NCBI GenBank assembly: GCA_900543485.1
Contig: UQRM01000008.1
Span: 1-64,000 of the forward strand
Reading direction: 5' to 3'
From: an uncultured Eubacterium sp.
Lineage (GTDB): Bacteria; Bacillota; Clostridia; Peptostreptococcales; Anaerovoracaceae
Length of the DNA: 64,000 nucleotides
Positions 63,095-64,000 of the stretch are shown piece by piece. Position numbers and translations under genes: made by a program. The stretch's first letter is position 1. Each line of letters opens with the position of its first letter. The notes beneath the pieces are model-generated. The model was given only the letters and a program-made list of their open reading frames with translations. It made no database searches and had not been told where the DNA came from.

Positions 63095-64000
63095 TCAGTC
63101 GTCAAAGAAGGACTCGTGTTTCTCCTCCATGAGATATTTCTCCATCAGAGCATCCATATCGACCTTCTTTTCCGGAACAGGCGCGTCTTTTTTCTTTCCC
63201 ACGAAGAACAGTATGGCGCCTATGATTATGGCAGCCAGACCGGCCCACTTGAGGACTTCGATCACCGTAGGGATCGAGTTACAGAATATATCGTAATCAT
63301 CAGGTCCCCATTCACCGTAATCTATCTCATACCACTTGAGCCAGAACTGTCCCAGGAAAGCCATCAGTCCGGCGAAGAAGAGGAATACGCCTATTCTCAC
63401 CGTATCTCCCTTAGCAAGCCCGGCGCCGTTGACAGGATGATTCTCCGGATCGTTTTTGGAAAGCCCGCCATACAGCTTCTTAAAGATTATATAGGCTACA
63501 GGCCCTGTGCATATGGCTATGAGACCCATCGCCAGATAATCTGTACCGTTGACCAGCAGCGCGATGACCGCTATGGCCATAGGGAAGCCTGCGTAGAAGA
63601 TAAGCCCCAGATTGCCTCCGGGCATCACGTAGAGGTTTCGTTTCTTTCGCTCCTCCACAGGCAGCTTCTTTCGCAGCTTGATGACTGCCAGCGGGAGTAT
63701 GATGTACAGTGCCAGCATGAACACTACTTCCATACTTACCAGCGTAGTGAAGTCGGACTGCGCCAGTATCAGCGTAACGACAGCCAGCGAAAGTATACCT
63801 ACATAAGGGACGCCTCTTTTCTTGCTTACCTTTACCAGGAATTTCGGGCAGAGATTGTCGTCAGCCAGAACGAAGAATCCTCTGGAACCGGAAGCAAGGT
63901 ACGTATTGAAGATAGCGCACTGCGATACGATGGCCACTACCAGGAACACATATCCCCATGCCTGACCCATATTCTGAGTCAATACGGAAGCGTATCCCAC
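63095..64000 (-). CDS. APC-superfamily amino-acid permease (5' part outside window)
   Basis: The visible 301 C-terminal residues hold about seven membrane helices; the N-terminal part lies beyond the window edge, so the GTG at the edge is not a real start. The sequence resembles amino acid/polyamine permeases: SQCAIFNTYLASGSRGFFVLADDNLCPKFLVKVSKKRGVPYVGIL corresponds to the helix 8 to loop region of that family (split here by family knowledge, not alignment). It ends in an acidic, soluble tail of about 30 residues (VPEKKVDMDALMEKYLMEEK). The substrate is unknown. Confidence 0.85.
   Translation of the reverse strand: MGYASVLTQNMGQAWGYVFLVVAIVSQCAIFNTYLASGSRGFFVLADDNLCPKFLVKVSKKRGVPYVGILSLAVVTLILAQSDFTTLVSMEVVFMLALYIILPLAVIKLRKKLPVEERKKRNLYVMPGGNLGLIFYAGFPMAIAVIALLVNGTDYLAMGLIAICTGPVAYIIFKKLYGGLSKNDPENHPVNGAGLAKGDTVRIGVFLFFAGLMAFLGQFWLKWYEIDYGEWGPDDYDIFCNSIPTVIEVLKWAGLAAIIIGAILFFVGKKKDAPVPEKKVDMDALMEKYLMEEKHESFFDD

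Overview
The window is a chromosome segment of an anaerobic, endospore-forming member of the Bacillota (class Clostridia). The evidence is a complete spoIIIA operon, HemZ, RNase J, YlbF, RelA, a clostridial nusB-xseA-dxs cluster and an oxygen-sensitive glycyl radical enzyme. By eye the GC content is near 50 percent, and the gene set resembles Family XIII / Anaerovoracaceae, but that placement is a guess. Every gene I can support lies on the minus strand, so transcription runs from high to low coordinates. Plus-strand open frames are shadows.

Layout from high to low coordinates. 64.0-61.4 kb: an APC-type amino-acid permease cut by the window edge, a DUF5684-like membrane protein, a GH25 lysozyme and tRNA-Leu(CAA), mostly as short units with clear sigma-A promoters and terminators. 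61.1-59.9 kb: yajC and a TIGR04086-type membrane protein, separated by three hairpins. 59.8-42.0 kb: one tight co-directional run, secDF, relA, dtd, an MBL hydrolase, hemZ, hisS, aspS, sstT, nadD, yqeK, rsfS, leuS, RNase J and ylbF, closed by a terminator. 41.6-41.4 kb: a 78-bp palindromic tandem repeat just upstream of efp. 41.3-37.6 kb: efp, mltG, trmR and a U32 protein (the last two are expected to make 5-methoxyuridine in tRNA).

37.6-30.6 kb is an accessory block: a CNNM/HlyC-type protein, a ZIP metal transporter, a LuxR-type regulator, a glycyl-radical activase and a glycyl radical enzyme carrying the residues of B12-independent diol dehydratases. 30.2-25.7 kb is spoIIIAA-AH behind a sigma-E-like promoter, with an unusually short spoIIIAF that a length filter or automatic caller would easily miss. 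25.4-20.2 kb is a second accessory block: saccharopine-dehydrogenase-like protein, unknown protein, sodium:solute symporter, small membrane protein and YtcJ-like amidohydrolase. It looks like an uptake and catabolism operon for an unknown compound and separates spoIIIAH from asp23.

19.7-13.1 kb is the asp23-nusB-Kae1-like-xseA-xseB-ispA-dxs-tlyA operon behind a strong sigma-A promoter. 13.0-0.2 kb holds an aminotransferase, mutS, mutL, miaA, a tyrosine recombinase, a secreted GLUG-repeat protein, a YnbB-like PLP enzyme, a TVP38-like membrane protein and threonine ammonia-lyase, ending at a terminator. No CRISPR array, rRNA, insertion sequence or prophage was seen. The most interesting items are the glycyl radical enzyme locus, the unassigned symporter/amidohydrolase operon, the truncated SpoIIIAF and the 78-bp repeat in front of efp.
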